Positions 44,173 through 56,199 of a stretch of DNA of 64,000 nt are shown here, one piece after another. Each line of letters starts with the position of its first letter. The stretch's first letter is position 1. The stretch lies in NCBI GenBank assembly GCA_026545765.1, contig CM048840.1:33050765-33114764 (forward strand), given 5' to 3'. Source of the DNA: Plantago major. Lineage: Eukaryota; Streptophyta; Magnoliopsida; Lamiales; Plantaginaceae. The position numbers were made by a program, and so were the translations under genes. Below the pieces are notes generated by a model. The model was not told the DNA's origin and made no database searches. It saw nothing but the letters and a program-made list of their open reading frames with translations.

Positions 44173-45841
44173 CTCAGTTCAACACCAAATTTACAAGCCG
44201 ACAGACACGATGGACCTCAATCAACACACTTCTAGCTAGAACTAATCCCTAACATACAAAACACAATATCCATCGCCGACAAAGGCCAATATCTCAACAT
44301 CATCAATATACATGCCAAACAAGGTATCCAACATGTTAGCTCTACAACAGCCCATCAACACATCCATTTTCAAACAAAAAGCACTATAGCACGAGCATTA
44401 CCAAAAGCATAGCTAAAATTTCCAACGAATTCATTTGCAAAATGTAATGATCGACTTCACAATTTCTATATCCAATCAATACCACCGGGCACCGGTTGAT
44501 ACAAAAAGAAGCATACAAATGTCTACTTGACACTATATAGCAAAGAAGTCTATACATTACTCAAAGAAAACGGAACAACTTACAATCTGCCTAAGTAAGT
44601 CTACAACGCTATGTCTAGGATCCAAGCAAGACGATAGCACCACTCCTCTACTAACGGAGCAAATCCAACTTCAAGTTCCCCAAAATGCACTCCTACATAA
44701 TCGAGCAACCAAGTTATGCAAGAGAAAAGTAAACTCCAATCATCGATTTTCAAGGCATAAAATCCAAACATATACATAAAAACTTCCGTGAAATTTCTAT
44801 GCGACTATCAAGCACCCCACATACCGTTCTCCAACAATCAAAGAAGCAAGCAGCGTATTTTTTTTTTTATACATCCTAACTACATCAGGTATTCAAGTTG
44901 CAGCTCCAAATAGATACATTAAACATTTCAAATTGACATTGTGCGAGTATCAGGTCCATATGCTATTTATTGACGAATTCAAGAGTACTTTTAAGAATAA
45001 AAATCCAAGTTTCCATATTCGTGATATTCATTTCCAAAGAAAACCAAGTCGACTCTCCAGGCTAAAAAAGAATCGCAAAAACTATAGATTGGGATAGATA
45101 ACTCATATCCCCCAGCCAAAGTGACACAGCACAGAGTCGGAATCCCCACTCAGGTATCTGGCTCAGGTGTACAATTTCAAGCCCCCACATCAAACTCACG
45201 AGCGGATTCGGAACACATATAAAAAAAAAAAAAAAAAAAATATAATTCCATATTCAATGGCATGAAGTAGAAGAGGGTGTGGTTTGAGATAAAAATTCGA
45301 AAATCCTCATTACACGAGATGAATGGAGCAATAAAGAAGCAAAATGAAATCAAGCAAAAAATACATAAAAAAAAAAAAAGAAGAGAGAAAGGGAGCACAG
45401 CTGTCGTAGCCCACTGGAAAACCAAGCTCCTCCTCTCCGGTCACGCTGCCACGAACTCTCCACACCAGCTTGCAGCTCCCCTCTCCACCTTCTCCGACTC
45501 GCTAGAGCTCCTCCCACCGGAGAACCCAAACTCCAGTCGCACAACCACGCCGTCACTCTAAGATCCGCTCGCGCGACTCCTCTATCCCTCTCTCTCTACG
45601 CCGCGCCTCCCTTGCTATCCTTCTCCACGTGAAAGGACGCCCAAATCGGAATGGAGAAGCCAAAGATTTTCTGTGACTTTGTTCATGTTCTACTTGCAGA
45701 GCAAAGAAATGACGTGAAGAAGGAAGAAGGGTGGAGGCTTTGTTTGTCTTGTTTCAATTAGTGAGACAATTTCAAATCCTAGGGTTTTGACCCCAAATTA
45801 AATAACAGAAATATATTACAAGTCAAAAAGCACTCAAATCC
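44173..45841. other. Tat 3' region upstream of tandem repeats
   Basis: Contains A/T runs at 44857-44866, 45221-45240 and 45367-45380. A TC-rich block (45470-45610) would be the leader side of the antisense gene. The small frames at 45177-45561 are compositional. Confidence 0.45.
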
Positions 45842-45958
45842 GGGCAAGCTGTCCACTTTCGGGCAAGGCAACCTTCATTTCGGGCAAGATGACCCATTTC
45901 GGGCAAGGCAACCTTCATTTCGGGCAAGGCAACTCATTTCGGGCAAGTCGTCTTATTC
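45842..45958 (+). repeat. CGGGCAAGGCAACC... tandem repeat, about 20 bp
   Basis: Six units of 19-21 bp begin CGGGCAAG and continue with GCAACCTTCATTT or GATGACCCATTT-like variants. Confidence 0.88.
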
Positions 45959-46262
45959 ATGTCAACAAGTTTCCATCTTGCTAGATAGACTAAGTTGCCC
46001 ACCTTGAAATTTCTGTCAGCAAGTTTCCATCTTGCTAGATAGACTAAGTTGTCCACCTTGACTAGATAGACTAAGTTATCCACCTTGAAATTTTCTGTCA
46101 GCAAGTTTCCATCTTACTAGATAGACTAAGTTGCCCACCTCAAAATTTTCTGTCAGCAAGTTTCCATCTTGCTGGATAGACTGAGTTGCCCACCTTAAAA
46201 TTTTCTGTCAGCAAGTTTTCATCTTGCTAGATAGACTAAACTGCCCATCTCGAAAATTTTAG
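45959..46262 (+). repeat. 55-bp tandem repeat near the 3' LTR
   Basis: AAGTTTCCATCTTGCTAG and TAGACTAAGTTGCCCACC occur in five units starting at about 45967, 46021, 46103, 46158 and 46213 (54-55 bp apart). A 27-bp internal duplication in the second unit widens one spacing to 82 bp. Confidence 0.9.
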
Positions 46263-46560
46263 TCTGTAAACATCCATCATACTAGGTTGGCTTTTTACAA
46301 CCGTGAGTGCCTGTCAGTAAGCTTCTGCCTTGCAACGTCAACGACTTGCTCTGCCGAACTAACAACATGATCACTACGAGTGAAGTCCATCTTTCTAACC
46401 AATCCATCTCCTTATCAATGAGCTTACCATCTATTATTCTAGTGCATTTATAGGATAATCGATACCTTTGAAGGAGCATGATAGCATACGCCTGCGACCC
46501 AGCGTGCATCGCTCTATTGGGCATAGAACCTCTACTCTCCGACTCGAGACACTCGACTCG

Positions 46561-46577
46561 AAGAGTGGGGGACAAAC
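46561..46577 (+). other. Polypurine tract
   Basis: AAGAGTGGGGGACAAAC directly abuts the 3' LTR and would prime plus-strand DNA synthesis. Confidence 0.8.
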
Positions 46578-47596
46578 TGTATTGGCCAAAATTCGCACTT
46601 GCCAACAAGACTGACAATTCGGTCCAACAAGGCTACGGCCCAATCCATAGTCCATTAACGAGTCCATCTTGGCTTCATACGCGAGTTGGATTCCAAGAGG
46701 TCACCGAGCCAAGCCACCTAGTTGGGTCGTCATCCAACCAAGTAGTCTACGTGCTACCTGACTCACTTGACCTCCCCAACCTCCTAGCTGGTTGATGAGC
46801 TAGCCAACTCACCTCGCAAGTCTGACCCCATCAGTCTGCATTTGGCTGACGAACTAACTAACTCGCCATGCGCGACTGACTATGGCAGCCATCATTTGGC
46901 TGACAGACTATGGCAGCCAGCATTTAGCTGACAGACAAGCGAACTCACCTTGCTTGACTGACTTGGTCAGTCAGGAAGGAACAAACTCGAAACCTCCATT
47001 CCAACTACTTGGTACGTACATGGTCCAACCCATTTAGGGAGGTCCAACAACCTCACCCTAGATTGGCGGACAGAGCCCAACGACGGTTGAACTATATAGA
47101 GAATAGTGGGGAGACATGGAGGATCATCGCATTCTGACTGAAAAGCCCTAGCAATCAATCTTTCACGCCTCCATCTCTCTCAAGCTCTCTGATCAACATC
47201 AACCGTCACCTACCATCATCCACCATCGTTCATCACCATCCATCATCAACCTTCAACCATCCGCCATCATCCATCATCATCCATCTATGTCAGACGATTA
47301 CCAGCTAGCTCCCTCCTACAAGGTCAACTAGCCTACTGCCAGTGCTCGTCCACCACGTTGCCGAACCAACTCAACCAACAGGATAAGTCGACGCTTTCCG
47401 TCATCTCTCTCCTACCTCTTTCATTTGATTACGTTGTCTGCCAGTTCTCTAACTTGAGCGTCGGAGTCCATACGGTCGGCACCACACCGGTGTCACCTTG
47501 GAACCTCACGTCTCTGTTTGCTACTATGGCCTTGCAGGTTGCTGGTGCCCCCCAATTTGTAACCCTAATTTGATTGTATATTTCTGAGCGTCTACA
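46578..47596 (+). repeat. 3' LTR
   Basis: Same ends as the 5' LTR. It differs at roughly 40 of about 1000 positions by hand count and in the number of CAGCATTTGGCTGAC units. A 5-bp TSD, CATGA, follows. Confidence 0.95.
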
Positions 47597-47620
47597 CATG
47601 ATAACTTACAACACTTACTA

Positions 47621-48334
47621 GGGGATGGCTAACTTTAGTACTGTCGCATTGTACTAACGTTAGTACTACGATCTAAACCATTAGATCAACTCTAGATGTA
47701 ATCTCAACCTTTCATTTATTATTTATGCGACAAGGCGTCGCACTACGTCGCATAATATTTAAAAATGTTATTAGGTTGAATTACTCACACATCCCTTTTA
47801 TTTTGAACTTAACAAAATATACCAAAAAACAATCTCAAATCAACCCCTCTTTTATCAAAAATTCAAACAAACACCTATTACAATTTAATTTTTTTTTTAC
47901 CGAGCTCCGGTCAGAGCTCGCCGGATTTGGAAGCTTCAAGCTTCCATGACAGCCATGGAAGAGATCGAAGCTTTTCCATGGCAGCCATGGAAAGCTTCTA
48001 TGGAAGTTTCAGGTTCGAGTTTGGAAGCTTGAAAATTTCAGTCGTGGAACAGGGGGAAGAAATGTTCGTCGGAGCTCCAGTGGTGTGGCGGTGGTCATAA
48101 TTGAAGAAGGTAGTGGTGAGTTTTGGAGAAGAAGAATACATTTGGGGTTTAAAATTTAAAAGGATATTTAGAAGGGTGAATTTTGTAATTATGTATATTT
48201 GTATTTATAAAATTATTTGAATTATTAAAGGTTTTGTAAATTATTTTTTAATTGTTAATTGTACCATTTGTCATGTTTTAAATGGTGTACTAACATTACT
48301 GTAGTGTGACGTAGTACTATAATTAGTCAATCCC
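47621..48334. mobile_element. MULE-type MITE, family M1 copy 2 (inverted)
   Basis: The left end GGGGATGGCTAACTTTAGTAC equals the right end of copy 1 read in reverse (first 16 bases shown as GGGGATGGCTAACTTT). The right arm carries GTACTAACATTACTG and GACGTAGTAC. The flanks are CACTTACTA (47612-47620) and CACTTAATA (48335-48343), 8 of 9 matching. The core again holds AAGCTTC and CCATGGCAGCCATGG words, but fewer than copy 1. It lies only 19 bp beyond the retrotransposon TSD. Confidence 0.82.
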
Positions 48335-48661
48335 CACTTAATAACATTTCATGTCACTTGTACAATGATTCATTTGATATTGTGTATGTAAAAATAACAT
48401 AATAAGAGCACTTTTAATTGAAGTCTTTTAAGGGCTTCTCATCAAATAAAAACCTTGAAAAGCTCAATCAATGGGGGCTTTTTATTAGCTAATACTAATT
48501 GCTAGCCCTTTAATAAGCTTGGCTAATACTAATATGTCACATTAATTATGTGTTTTGTAGTATTTACACTTTTAGTTTTTACCATTGGAATTGTGAAGTT
48601 AACAAGGTTTTTATTAGGCTTTTATTGATTATTTACAAATAAAAAATAATAGTAGTAGAAG
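48335..48661. other. Intergenic DNA
   Basis: AT-rich with no gene. Contains GCTAATACTAAT twice near 48488 and 48521. Confidence 0.4.
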
Positions 48662-50422
48662 TGTAACAGCCAAAAAATTCGTATTTCGAATTTAGACGTT
48701 TTAAAGCGAATCGACCGTCAAAGTGCAGTTCGTAAATCGTTGTTAGCCCAGTTTTGTGCCTTGTAGCCTTATCCAGCCTGTTACTTATCTAAAGCACAAG
48801 TCCATTTTCTTTAACAAGTTCATTTTAGCCCTAACCCTAGCTATTTTCAAAGAAAAGTCCTTAGCAAAAAACTTTATTCGCGCACAAATTTTCTGCCAGG
48901 CGCAGTCATCTTCTAAAATTGTTTTCCGGTTCGTTAACCGTCCGATCGAGTTGATGTTTGGAGAGAAGATTGATAACAGATCGTTCTAAACTTTCACCGG
49001 ACGGATTTCCGTTTTGATGTTTCAATCATCCAGAATATGGTGTCGAGGAGGGCTAATTTTTTCAACCTGTTTTCAATTCTTGTCCCTCTTGTTCATTTCT
49101 CTCAAGTCAAGTTCCCCCAAGGTTCATTCAAGATTATTTAGTTTGTCATATATGCTATGGTATGTGATATTTGCAAGTTCCTCTAAGGTTTATCATGTTT
49201 ATATGGTTATTGTTGAATTATATTTTTATGGTGAATATATGCTAGATCCCATGTTCTTTTTGATGATCATGTGTAGATGTTATTTTGAATCTGCTTTATT
49301 TTATGTCAATTGAATACGGAACTTCAGTTCTCAAGGATTGATATGATAGTTAAGTAGCAAGTAAACCAATTAAGTGCTCATGTTTAATCTAATGACACGG
49401 CTGTGACTAGTCTCATGGTTTAGATCATTATTAGTGAACTAGCATTGTATTATGTGTTCCATTCTTGCCATGATCAGTGTGAGTTATTTTGAGTAGTACT
49501 ACTACACTTCTGATTGTTCTGTAATTGTTATGATATGAAGAAGTTGCTGACCAGTGATGGCAAGCATTATAAATCCATGTTTGCTGATGTTAACATATGT
49601 ATGATGTTATACACACATTAGTCCATGAAGTTGAGTCTAAAAGCATGCATTCACATTAATAAGATTCTAAGTTAAGAAAGATTTCAAGTCATGTCAAGAA
49701 TGGACTAGTAAGGTCTCCCTAGCAAATCGTGGCCAACCAAATTAAGCGGTCACCATCGGCCAGTAACTAGCATTATTCTGTTACGCCATTACCATCGACT
49801 AGGCAACTAGCAAATCGTGGCTATCCATGTTAAGCGGTCACCATCGACTGGGGATGTACCTTACGATGCTAAGTGAGCTCACGATCAAGTTAATTTTCAA
49901 GTCATGTTTAAGAGTAATGTTTAAAAATGTTTTTCAAGAAGTTCAAGTTCAAGTGTTAAGAGTCAAATCAAGTCTTAGGGTTGCATTGCATTAAGTCAAG
50001 ACTAAAAGATTTAAAAGACATGAAGATAGAACTTTAGGTCATGGCACGTGAATGGAATTTGCTCAGCAGTGGTCACGGCTGACCCCTTTCTAAATATCAG
50101 TTTTAGGTACTTGAAGCCGAACTGATCGGAGTGGCGAGTGTTGCCGGAACATTGATCAATATCAAGAAGATTTTTAATATATTTAAAGTTCATGATTTCA
50201 AAGACTTTGTAATGTTGTTAGAATTCAGCTATTTATAGTTTCGATGCATATTTTACAAGTTGAAGAATTATTTTCAAGAATTTTCATGTGAAGTCATTTG
50301 ATGCGCAAGGCGTTTAGTTACGTTTTAAATTTTTATAAATCAAGTTCGTTGAATTTACAAGCTCACGAATTAGCGCGATTCATATTTTTCATAATTCGTC
50401 TTTTAAAAATCAGGGCGCTATA
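48662..50422. mobile_element. Solo LTR, family L1 copy 2
   Basis: Begins TGTAACAGCCAAAAAATTC and ends GGGCGCTATA (CA end decayed to TA). The flanks AGAAG (48657-48661) and AGAAA (50423-50427) differ by one base. It is homologous to 11948-13935: both have TTTCGAATTTA near the left, ATTTTCAAGTCATGTTTAAGAGTAA in the middle (quoted shortened: TTCAAGTCATGTTTAAGAG), and TTTTCATGTGAAGTCATTTGA near the right. The short plus frames at 48756-49313 are not genes. Confidence 0.78.
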
Positions 50423-50427
50423 AGAAA

Positions 50428-52540
50428 GCTTCCGAACAATTGTTAGTGTGCTAAGAAAACACAATTATAATCAACGTAAACCAACTATATAGAAACATAT
50501 CACAATGTTCTTAATATATCACACAAATTTTCGAATGGTTATAGCTAAACATATTATGAGTTTTTACTATTAAGTATCGGTATTATACATAAATATAAAA
50601 ATTGAATAAATAGACTTATAAAAAAATTATTAAAAAAGACTCGCATTTGGATATACTCCAATTCCCATAGTTGTGTTTCTCGAGCTTCGGTATTTGCTGA
50701 TGCATTTCACCCCGAAATGAAATTCACCCCCGCTAACTTGACTGTTTATTATACACCAAAACAGTACAATATTTTCGACACAACTTAAAACGCTCATGCT
50801 ATTTCTATAGCTTACACACTAACTCACCAAAGGAGCATCAATTCGTGCCTCACTAATACAAGTTCATTTCAAAACCTTGTAGAGTTTCATGTATAGTATT
50901 GAAATTAGTTCCTAGTGGACTAGTACGTGAAATATATCACTTTAAAAGTGCAACATTCAAGTGTGATTTGAAAAAAATCGTGACTTTTCATGAAAAATAT
51001 TCACATTTTTGATGTTCTAATTGGACCACAATAGTAAATTTGGGGACCCAACATTTTCGAACTCTAAATCAGATGAACATTTCGTATGGACTTATGGTAG
51101 TACTGGAGTTGTCACTTATGACCATGGACATAGTCCATAATAAATGTGAAGTTGATCATCGGAGTAATAGCAGGGAAGGTGTGCTTGAGATTATAGTGGT
51201 GTAAATGCGACAGGGCAATAAATTAGAGAGTCTACAGTTAGTTGGTATTGTCGCCGTCGCTACTTGGGTTCACTAACAAGTCGGCAGCTGGCAACTGAGA
51301 GCCTCAGACATTGGCACATGTCCCATTTCTCAATCGGACAAAATCATACTAGTAGTATGTAATCCATCCAATTATATCATAATAATCCAATCGATTGGGA
51401 AAATCTTTCCCAGATTATCCACAGTCCACACATTATTATGCCAATGACACACACTACTACAATAATGGTTCATAAAACTCACCAATCACTTGTACTCCAC
51501 AGATTCTAACACATGTTATCTTACTACAAAGATATGATACTACAACTTGTTCCCTTTAGGATTTGGTTTAAGCGAGTAAGGTAATCGAACACGAGCTATG
51601 TTATATAGCTCAATTTCCCACTATGAAAGGCTTGATGTAATCTTTTCATATCGATTTCCGAACTCATTACAAGTTATTCGAGTTCGATTATAAAGTTTTC
51701 TTATTAATGAGACGAATCGAACTTAAATTGATTAGGATCAAGATCGAGCCGAGTTATGTAATACCCAACTCAACACGGCTTATTTAACATAACTAGCAAT
51801 AGTATTATGTTTTGGATGATCAATTTGATTTGAATTTTGGGTAATTGGTGAATCCAGAACAATTTTAAAAAAAGTGTAGAAAAATGTAGAAGTTTTAGTT
51901 TGTTTTTGCGGCCAAGTGTTTGGCAATCTGCGAGAAGTCGAGAACTGCCCAAATCGCTCAGGAGCCGTTTGATGAACTATGATATGACGATCGAGGTTTA
52001 AAGCAGAACATGGGAAAGTATTAGTAACATAATTCTTCATCCCGGTGCTTTTTTCACGTTCCGAGCGTGAATCCACGTTCCGAGTTAGAACTGAAATTTT
52101 ACTAATTATCTTTCTTACGCTTGAATTAAGTTTTCTTAGTTCATCGTCGAAGAATTTTAGGAATAAAATGTCAATTTTAAGGGTCTCATTTTTTACAAGG
52201 GATTGTTAAATGATTTGAACATAATAAACTTGAGAATTCTTATTTAGCATCGCATAGGGGTCGAAAACAATGAAAAAAAATACGAAAAATCAAAGTAGAA
52301 ATTTCAACTATAAAAAATTATGATATAATTTGAGGAGTAAATATCATATTATGTTTGAATATAGAACTAGAATATCTCCAAAAAAATTAATAAGTTTTCT
52401 TTAGAACAATATAGGTATAAATTATAATTTAATTTAATTATATACTGAAACAATTGAACTCTATATACGCTCCCGCTCCCAAATATTTTTGAATTTGGCG
52501 AATTCTCGCTCTTGCTTCCGTTCCCGCTCTTGTGCTCGAA
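50428..52540. other. Intergenic DNA
   Basis: No convincing gene. The 98-residue minus frame at 51780-52076 has no recognised family. GAGTTCGATT/AATCGAAC words at 51680-51725 resemble transposon debris. Confidence 0.4.
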
Positions 52541-52554
52541 TTCGTTGTATGTGA

Positions 52555-53403
52555 CCAAGGTCTTCTCCATTGGAGTTGCAAAATGGAGTTGAAATCCAAT
52601 GGAGCGCTGGCTCAGACTCCAGCAGAGTCTGAGCCAGCGGCTCAGCGTTGGGACGCTGGGCCTCGTCCTAAATTTTGGGGCGAGGCCCAGTGCCAATTAT
52701 GTTTTTTTTTTGTTTTCTTTTCTTTTCTCTTTTTCTTTGTATTTTGATGAGTTGGTTTTTTATTTTTTCTTTCTATTTCTTTTCCACTTTTGTCTCTTTT
52801 ATTGTATTGTAATTTTTTTTTCAATTTCATATATTATTGAATATTTTCATATGATAATAAAATTTGTAAATTGTAACAATAGAAACATACTTATATATAT
52901 AAAACATTACTTGTAAAATTTAAAATACATATTATTTGAATTTAAAATCACACTTTTAAGAATTGAAAAGATTACGGATACTAAAAAACGTAAAACGTAC
53001 TTGAAAAACATAAACCAGATTATAATGACCATCCTTACGATTTTGTCATACGAGATCGATCATGTCTTGCATGTAGTAGCTTAAATGTAAACTATATTTA
53101 AAATACTTATTACTTGTTTAAGTAATGTAATTTCTATTTTCAAGTAATGTATTTGAAAAAATAATGTGATTTATTATAATTAATTAACGACATTTAAAAT
53201 AATTTAAAAATAAAGTTTAAAAGGAAATAAGAAAATAAAATGAAATGAAAAATTAAGTCTGAAAGAAATGTGATAATAAAATAAATTTGGGACTCAATTG
53301 TTAGAGAAGAGAATTGTAGAGAGTTGTAAAGGGGGTTGCAGTGAGTGGAATACTGACATGGCAGAGTGGGTTGCAGAGAGTTGCAACTGGTAGAGATGGA
53401 CCG
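52555..53403. mobile_element. Possible Harbinger/Tourist-like MITE
   Basis: GGTCTTCTCCATTGGAGTTGCAA on the left resembles the reverse complement of the right flank, GGTCCATCTCTACCAGTTGCAA (common parts GGTC, TCTC and AGTTGCAA). Inside the left end lie perfect palindromes GCTGGCTCAGACTC/GAGTCTGAGCCAGC and GCCTCG/CGAGGC. No TSD was confirmed, so the call is tentative. Confidence 0.35.
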
Positions 53404-54588
53404 TGGGGAAAGTTGTACGGTTGGTGAACATATCAGATACCTTAATTTGGGCTAATCGATGACAACATGGTTCTCTCTGATTTGAGTTGGGTTAAGTAGA
53501 TGTAACTTGATGCTGCCAAATTTATGACACCATCCGAACGTGATAAATTAAGCGGGATAATATATTGAAAGTTGACGTAAGAGTCGATTCTCTTCTCCCA
53601 CCTTTATATGGTAGCATTCTATGTATAGACAATCGGGCTAGGGCAACATGAGCCTTCTTGGGCCTACAATCCAATTGGGCCTTGGTCTTGCCAGATGTCT
53701 TGGACTTGGTCTTATTTTAACTTGGTTTGGTCCACTTTATGGTAAATTCGATACATGACATTTTTATACTATATCAAAAACTCTTTAATCATTATATAAC
53801 TGTGATTGTACATGTTTCTACATTACTTCTAAATTTTCCAATTTTTTTTTTTTTACCATTGACTAATAAAAGCTCACGAACGTGAGCAGCTTTTTTAACC
53901 AAATGGAAAAAGAACCTAGTCAATGTAGCTTTTTTTTAAAGAAGGTGCTTCTTATCTTTTTCATTCCGAAAATATCCCTAACCTATATTAACCTAAATTA
54001 AAATAAAGAAAATAAGAAACTATCTTTTTGTAAACCGGAAGGTCATTAGAATTCTCAACTTATATTTTGTATTGTTGGATCCTTTGTTATACATTTTGTG
54101 TATTTTTCTGCAACTAGCATAAGGATTAATGAATCCGCACATCTTTAAAATGCATACATGTAGTACACATCAAATACTGATTTTTTTCATTACTAAGTTA
54201 AAATGCTCAACGATTATTTCTTTCAACTTCTGATAATTTTGATGATGTTATTAAAGTGGCGATGTAAAGTACATTAAATATATATTATAATTATTGGACA
54301 AAATATGATATATTATTATTTAAAAACTATAGACTAATAATACGATAAAAAAGGTTAAAGACAAGAAAAATAAGAGTAATGCCCTTTTATGTCATTTTAC
54401 AAAATACCAGCTAGCTTTTCAGCTAATTTGCTAAACACCTACATTTAAAACCAGCTAGCTAACCAGCTACCTAACCAGCTAGTTTTGCTAAACAGAGCCA
54501 TATTGTGCCGATTATCATACAATTCCAATTTCCAGATTCCTCCTAATTCATGTTGCATTCTTCTTAATTGCTCTAATGAAATCGTGCT
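53404..54588. other. Intergenic DNA
   Basis: ACCAGCTAGCT words repeat around 54410-54485, followed by TTTTGCTAAACAGAGCC, which looks like one end of a MITE. The other end was not found. No gene is seen. Confidence 0.4.
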
Positions 54589-54597
54589 CTTGTTGCC

Positions 54598-54742
54598 GGT
54601 TTTTCTACCCTACAGCATATTGCACTACCTCCTGGTGCTTTAATGTGTTGTACAGTATAACATTTAATGCATATGGTACAACCATGATACAACCTTTAAA
54701 GCACCATGAGGTAGTGCAGTATGCGGTAGGGAAGAGTAAACC
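54598..54742. mobile_element. 145-bp hairpin MITE with perfect 9-bp TSD
   Basis: GGTTTTTCTACCCTACAGC at the left pairs with GGTTTACTCTTCCCTACCGC read from the right. The pairing extends through TGCACTACCTC and GGTGCTTTAA, about 50 bp per arm. The TSD CTTGTTGCC is identical on both sides (54589-54597 and 54743-54751). The 9-bp TSD suggests a Mutator-type mover. Confidence 0.85.
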
Positions 54743-54751
54743 CTTGTTGCC

Positions 54752-54955
54752 TTCTATGCAGTAGAGGATTTGGACAGAATTATTGTCTGTGCATTTCACA
54801 AATATCGAATCAACTTATCGTTTTAATTGACGAAAACCATGTGCATTGCTTCAAAGACTACATCAAATTCAGCCATATGAATTGTAGTAGTTGACAAGAA
54901 TAAAAATGTTGATAATTAAATCGAGAAATGTAGTCAAATGTAAGTCGTTCTAGGA
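54752..54955. other. Short intergenic gap
   Basis: Nothing recognised before the TSD of CACTA element E3. Confidence 0.4.
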
Positions 54956-54984
54956 ATGCACTACAAAAAAACTGGAAAAAAACG

Positions 54985-55285
54985 ACGGAAAGGGGCGACG
55001 GATAAATAGCTACGAATCGCTAAGGGTAGCGACGGATTTAATCCGTCGCTAATGTGTTGACTTTTAATTTTATTTTAAAAAAAATTAAAAATTTACGACG
55101 GATAGATTATCTGTAGTAAATTATTTAAAATTTAATTTAAAAATAAAAAAATAGCGACGGATAAATTATCCGTCACTAATTTAAAAAAAATAAAAAAGAA
55201 ATTATGACCGACAGATAGCTTATCAGTCGGTCCTAGCGACGGATCGCTATCCGTCTTAGCGACGGATAGCGATCCGTCGCTAAAA
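54985..55285. repeat. Subterminal inverted array of CACTA element E3, left
   Basis: AGCGACGGAT and ATCCGTCGCT in both orientations, with face-to-face pairs such as TAGCGACGGATAGCGATCCG. Several copies have drifted (CTGTAGTAAA, CGACAGATAG). Confidence 0.9.
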
Positions 55286-55299
55286 AATAGTAAAAATCG

Positions 55300-55489
55300 G
55301 GGAGCTGCCCCCATTTTCACTTCTTCTTCATTCTTCCTCCTCTTTCCGGCCTCATTTCGTTTTCCCCACTTTCCAGCAGAAACTCCACCATTCCGGCCAA
55401 TCTTGGTGTCAATTCGAAGCTCGTGGGACAAGGAGCTTATGTGGTCGATCAATTTCATCCTTCTTCGACTATTTTTACCGCAATTTGAA
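55300..55489 (+). promoter_or_regulatory. Conserved leader exon of the CACTA TNP2-like gene (E3)
   Basis: A TC-rich stretch followed by GAAGCTCGTGGGACAAGGAG and TGGTCGATCAATTTCATC, ending TTTGAAGGTATTAGG with a likely donor after GAAG. The same block lies at 28575-28800 in element E2. There is no long plus-strand frame. The minus frame at 55132-55458 is a shadow. Confidence 0.6.
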
Positions 55490-56195
55490 GGTATTAGGCT
55501 AAACCCTAACTATTCTAAATTTGGAATTTTTGATAATTTGGATCAATTGTATGTTTGTAAACAATTATGGTAGCTAGTATATGTTATATATATGAAGTAG
55601 TGGGTTAAGTTTTGGGTTGTCAATTGATTGCTTTTGTTGTGAAATTGATTTAGTGTTTGATGTTTAATTGATTAAGCTTGATTTTCATGTTTGATGTTTT
55701 TGTATATGTATTACGATTAGTGTTTTGAAACCCTAACTTTTTGACAAATTTGGGAATTTTGTTAATTTCAACTAGTTTAATGTTAAGTATATATATCAAA
55801 TTAGTATTACTAGTTAATTAGTATAATGTTAAGATTTAGTTAATTAACTTTGAGATTGCTATCACTTAGATTGTTAATTAGTATAATGTTAAGTAGTTTT
55901 GATTTGATAAATTCGTATATGTACTAGATTACGAGGATTTAGTTAAGTGTTTTGAGACCATTTGTTGATTATATTAACGTGTAATTTATAATTTATAACT
56001 CGTAGTAGTAAGTGGTTGAAATGGTTAAAATACATGGAAAATTTTGTAACATATCGAACACTTAATAATTAATCATGAAATTATAAGGAACGTATAATAA
56101 TTAACAATTTATCTCGACAATCTCAGCATAATTGGAATCGATCTAATCAATTAAATACGATATAATCAATTGGAACGTGTCAGGTTACAAAAGTA
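55490..56195 (+). other. Probable first intron of the CACTA TNP2-like gene (E3)
   Basis: An AT-rich stretch between the leader donor and the GTGTCAG acceptor just before the ATG at 56200. It contains a partial duplication around TTAGTTAATTA and GTATAATGTTAAG at 55790-55900. The matching intron of E2 is at about 28035-28575. Confidence 0.6.
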
Positions 56196-56199
56196 TCTA

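Larger units (their letters stand above)
34050..47596 (+). mobile_element. Ty3/gypsy LTR retrotransposon, Tat type, degenerate
   Basis: The 13547-bp element has LTRs of 1022 and 1019 bp beginning TGTATTGG and ending GTCTACA. It is flanked by a perfect 5-bp TSD, CATGA (34045-34049 and 47597-47601). The order is gag, aspartic protease, reverse transcriptase, RNase H, a second RNase H, integrase, then a 6-kb 3' region with an antisense gene and tandem repeats. RT before integrase marks Ty3/gypsy. The extra RNase H and large 3' region with an antisense gene mark the Tat lineage. All coding parts are broken. My hand comparison of the LTRs gives about 4% differences plus a few indels. Confidence 0.95.

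Noticed and set aside
45177..45561. Frames on both strands around 45.2-45.5 kb
   Set aside because: They cross A/T runs and a TC-rich block in the Tat 3' region. They could be leader sequence of the antisense gene but not separate genes.
48756..49313. Two plus frames of 77 and 99 codons
   Set aside because: They lie in the solo LTR (L1 copy 2); the corresponding region of copy 1 has no such frames.
51780..52076. A 98-codon minus frame with a basic start
   Set aside because: No recognised family, no splice support. The sequence around CATCAAACGGCTCC looks like transposon debris.
53820..54500. Possible MITE ending in TTTTGCTAAACAGAGCC
   Set aside because: Only one end could be seen; no matching left end or TSD was found.
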